From contig DATGMF010000065.1 in the NCBI GenBank assembly GCA_035293765.1, positions 331,688-395,687 of the forward strand: a stretch of 64,000 bases of DNA, in the 5' to 3' direction. The position numbers were made by a program, and so were the translations under genes. Positions 62,494-64,000 of this stretch are shown piece by piece (position 1 is the first letter of the stretch; each line of letters begins with the position of its first letter). The stretch is from DASRHT01 sp035293765. GTDB lineage: Bacteria; Chloroflexota; Ktedonobacteria; Ktedonobacterales; Ktedonobacteraceae. Below the pieces are notes generated by a model. It did not search any database, had not been told where the DNA came from, and was given only the letters and a program-made list of their open reading frames with translations.

Positions 62494-62598
62494 CAGACCG
62501 CTCCTTTGTTTGCATCTTTGCTTGACATCTTATGTTTTAACGCTTATACTCCTCAATGGTGGTGACGCATATGGCTCTACCCGTTGAGGGGTTGAAAC

Positions 62599-63339
62599 TT
62601 ATAATTTTCTTTCCGCTTCAGGATTGAAGCGGTACAGGCGGGCAGGCCGGTGCGTCCCCTCCATCTTTTTCGCGCCCGTATCTTCCAGAATGCCCGTTGC
62701 CAGGATCTTCTTACGAAAATTACGCTTATCCAGTTTGCGATGCAGAATAATTTCGTAGACGCGCTGCAATTCGCGCAGGGTAAATTGTTCGGATAGCAGA
62801 TTAAAGGCAATCGTGGTGTATTCCAGCTTACCCCGCAAGCGATTCAAGGTGTACTCCAGAATTTGCGCGTGATCGAAGGCCAGCGGCGGCAGATCGTATA
62901 CCGGGAACCAGCCCACATCGGCAGCGTCGCTGGCCGCTTTGACATGCAAGCGCTCGGAATCCAGCAAGGCGAAATAAACAACTGTAATCACACGCGTACG
63001 CGGGTCTCGACCGGGATCGCCGAAGGTGTAAAGCTGCTCTAGGTAGACATCCTGAACTCTGGTCTCCTCTTGCAGTTCACGCTTGGCCGCTGCCTCCAAT
63101 GATTCATCGATGTTGACGAAGCCGCCGGGGATGGCCCACATACCTTCATAGGGCCACGCGCGCCGCTTCACCAGCAATACCTGGAGGTCTCTCTGGCGCA
63201 AACTCATCATCACTACATCAACTGTGACCGATGGGCGCTCATATTTGCTCGCATCGTAATGATGTGCCTCCGCTTTCTGTTCCTCGGTACGCACTTCCAT
63301 TTCCCCTCCCAGACTATGCGATACGCTCTGTTCTTCCAT
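62599..63339 (-). CDS. Nudix protein with NrtR-like winged helix
   Basis: 246 residues from ATG 63339; a GTG at 63351 and an ATG at 63300 (GGGAGGGG upstream) are in frame. Nudix box GGFVNIDESLEAAAKREL followed by QEET, in a fold with KRRAWPYEGMWAIPGG. The C-terminal ~85 residues (FTLRELQRVYEIILHRKLDK, RNFRKKILATGILEDTG) match the winged helix of NrtR regulators and related ADP-ribose pyrophosphatases. It may be a repressor of NAD genes or an enzyme with both parts. Precedes the nicotinamidase-like gene. Confidence 0.85.
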   Translation of the reverse strand: MEEQSVSHSLGGEMEVRTEEQKAEAHHYDASKYERPSVTVDVVMMSLRQRDLQVLLVKRRAWPYEGMWAIPGGFVNIDESLEAAAKRELQEETRVQDVYLEQLYTFGDPGRDPRTRVITVVYFALLDSERLHVKAASDAADVGWFPVYDLPPLAFDHAQILEYTLNRLRGKLEYTTIAFNLLSEQFTLRELQRVYEIILHRKLDKRNFRKKILATGILEDTGAKKMEGTHRPARLYRFNPEAERKL

Positions 63340-63384
63340 TTTTTTATCCACAGCTAAATGACAGAATATAGCAACCTATATGCA

Positions 63385-63451
63385 GGGCAGGCGCGAGGCC
63401 GTGCCCCTACGACGAACACCGAACAGGGCAGGCGCGAGGCCGTGCCCCTAC
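63385..63451 (-). repeat. Two direct 26-bp GTAGGGGC-family units
   Basis: GGGCAGGCGCGAGGCCGTGC then CCCTAC, at 63385-63410 and again, identically, at 63426-63451, period 41. The GTGTTCG word follows at 63457, as at 30315 and 32950. Confidence 0.75.
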
Positions 63452-63700
63452 CTCTATGTGTTCGGGTGCGAAAGGATCTCGACAAATCGCGAACTTTAGC
63501 CTATACTAGATATTAGTCAGCCAGCCACTGATCGCCCCGTGTACCTTTCGGCAAACATACCACCTTAGTGTATTGTTTACACTAACAAATATACTCCAGG
63601 GCCGTTCCTTTGTCAAGCCTCTCTGTCCCGGCAAAGCCCTGGGGCAAAACCTATGCGAGATTGTTGCACGCCTCTCCTCTGTGTTATAGTTCCAAAAAAC

Positions 63701-63721
63701 GTGGACGTCTCTGGACACCAC
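63701..63721 (-). other. Hairpin at the right end of the second TnpB element
   Basis: GTGG pairs with CCAC and GTC with GAC around a short loop, 15 bases after the tnpB stop. A hairpin in this position is expected of IS605-type right ends and guide-RNA 3' parts. Confidence 0.4.
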
Positions 63722-63735
63722 ATTTCTTGTTTGAT

Positions 63736-64000
63736 TTAGACGGTGATGGCTAACCGCAAGGGCTGAACTACATAGGCCGCTACTCCCTTTGCCTCCGAGA
63801 AGGCATCAGGTCTACGTTTGCGCAAGATGTTATACGAGCCGTTGACATCGGCGCAGATTTTGCGTCCGTCTTTGGTGCGATAGAGACGGTTTCTCCGTCC
63901 CATCCGCTTGCCGCTAAAGGGATACTCGGTCTCATCATCAGACCGGTACGTTGGAATGGGGTCCAGGTCCAGGAAACTGGCTTTGCTGGTATAGCTTTCT
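63736..64000 (-). CDS. tnpB: TnpB C-terminus (second, different family; 5' end outside window)
   Basis: Continues from the window edge to a TAA at 63736-63738: ESYTSKASFLDLDPIPTY, FSGKRMGRRNRLY and ICADVNGSYNILRKR. The ESYTSK / ADVNGSYNI blocks and the final basic end are the zinc-binding-proximal and RuvC-III parts of IS605 OrfB-type TnpB. No CxxC ribbon is visible in the segment, unlike the TnpB at 49330. It belongs to another lineage. Completeness cannot be judged. Confidence 0.85.
   Translation of the reverse strand, partial: ESYTSKASFLDLDPIPTYRSDDETEYPFSGKRMGRRNRLYRTKDGRKICADVNGSYNILRKRRPDAFSEAKGVAAYVVQPLRLAITV

Larger units (their letters stand above)
63340..63735. other. 400-bp intergenic region with repeats and a tnpB right end
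   Basis: Holds the GTAGGGGC-family direct repeat (63385-63451) and the hairpin at 63701-63721. AT-rich DNA between them contains no gene. TTATAGTT and a short stretch of As at about 63685-63699 adjoin the hairpin. Confidence 0.5.

Overview
The window reads as chromosomal DNA of a Ktedonobacteria-like member of the Chloroflexota. This is inferred from gene style and neighbourhoods and not proven: moderate GC, many prolipoproteins and multi-TM proteins, short sigma/anti-sigma units, a zinc-ribbon L32, IS200/IS605-type TnpB genes, and abundant small interspersed palindromes. There is no rRNA, no tRNA and no CRISPR array that I can support.

Layout. 0-10 kb: a membrane-anchored spermidine-synthase-like protein, an SRPBCC protein, a relic in which a sigma factor is fused to an anti-sigma-like tail, a four-gene ABC-2 exporter cassette whose last permease is truncated, a proline/glutamine-rich membrane protein, then rnhB-rplS and rpsT. 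10-26 kb: a lipoprotein L,D-transpeptidase, a trans-sulfuration enzyme, a duplicated-domain lipoprotein, an esterase, a propeller-like anchored protein, a pentapeptide-repeat protein with a pore-like C-terminus, a winged-helix protein, two VanZ-like genes flanking a PadR regulator, a truncated hydrolase, DinB, and a secreted protein. 26-33 kb: two tandem rhomboids, two tandem GlsB/YeaQ-like membrane proteins, a three-gene membrane/MFS unit. 33-40 kb: sigma factor, small Tat-motif anchor protein, tatA, tatC; then the core cluster coaD, coiled-coil protein, yceD, rpmF, fabD, asp23, nusB, acpP. 40-49 kb: two sensor kinases around a metallo-beta-lactamase-fold hydrolase, an MmgE/PrpD protein, and a ClpE-like AAA+ unfoldase behind a CIRCE operator and a good promoter. 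49-52.6 kb: accessory island with an intact TnpB, four small genes (one frameshifted) and an excisionase-like HTH protein. 52.8-64 kb: HTH-GAF protein, ACAD11-type dehydrogenase, phosphatase, ATP-grasp enzyme, GT-C transferase, prfA, HAD hydrolase, nicotinamidase-like hydrolase, NrtR-like Nudix protein, and the 3' end of a second, unrelated TnpB.

The most unusual signals are: (1) a family of about 47-nt structured repeats, five copies here, with variable but compensating 9-bp stems around a conserved loop, one copy lying in frame inside an ABC ATPase gene; (2) a sigma factor plus a small protein bearing an SRRSIIK twin-arginine-like motif directly upstream of tatA-tatC; (3) HrcA-type control of a ClpE-like protein; (4) a 178-bp element with 17-bp terminal inverted repeats enclosing four 22-bp direct repeats. 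Coordinates and motifs were read by eye; family names come from motif recognition and not from searches.
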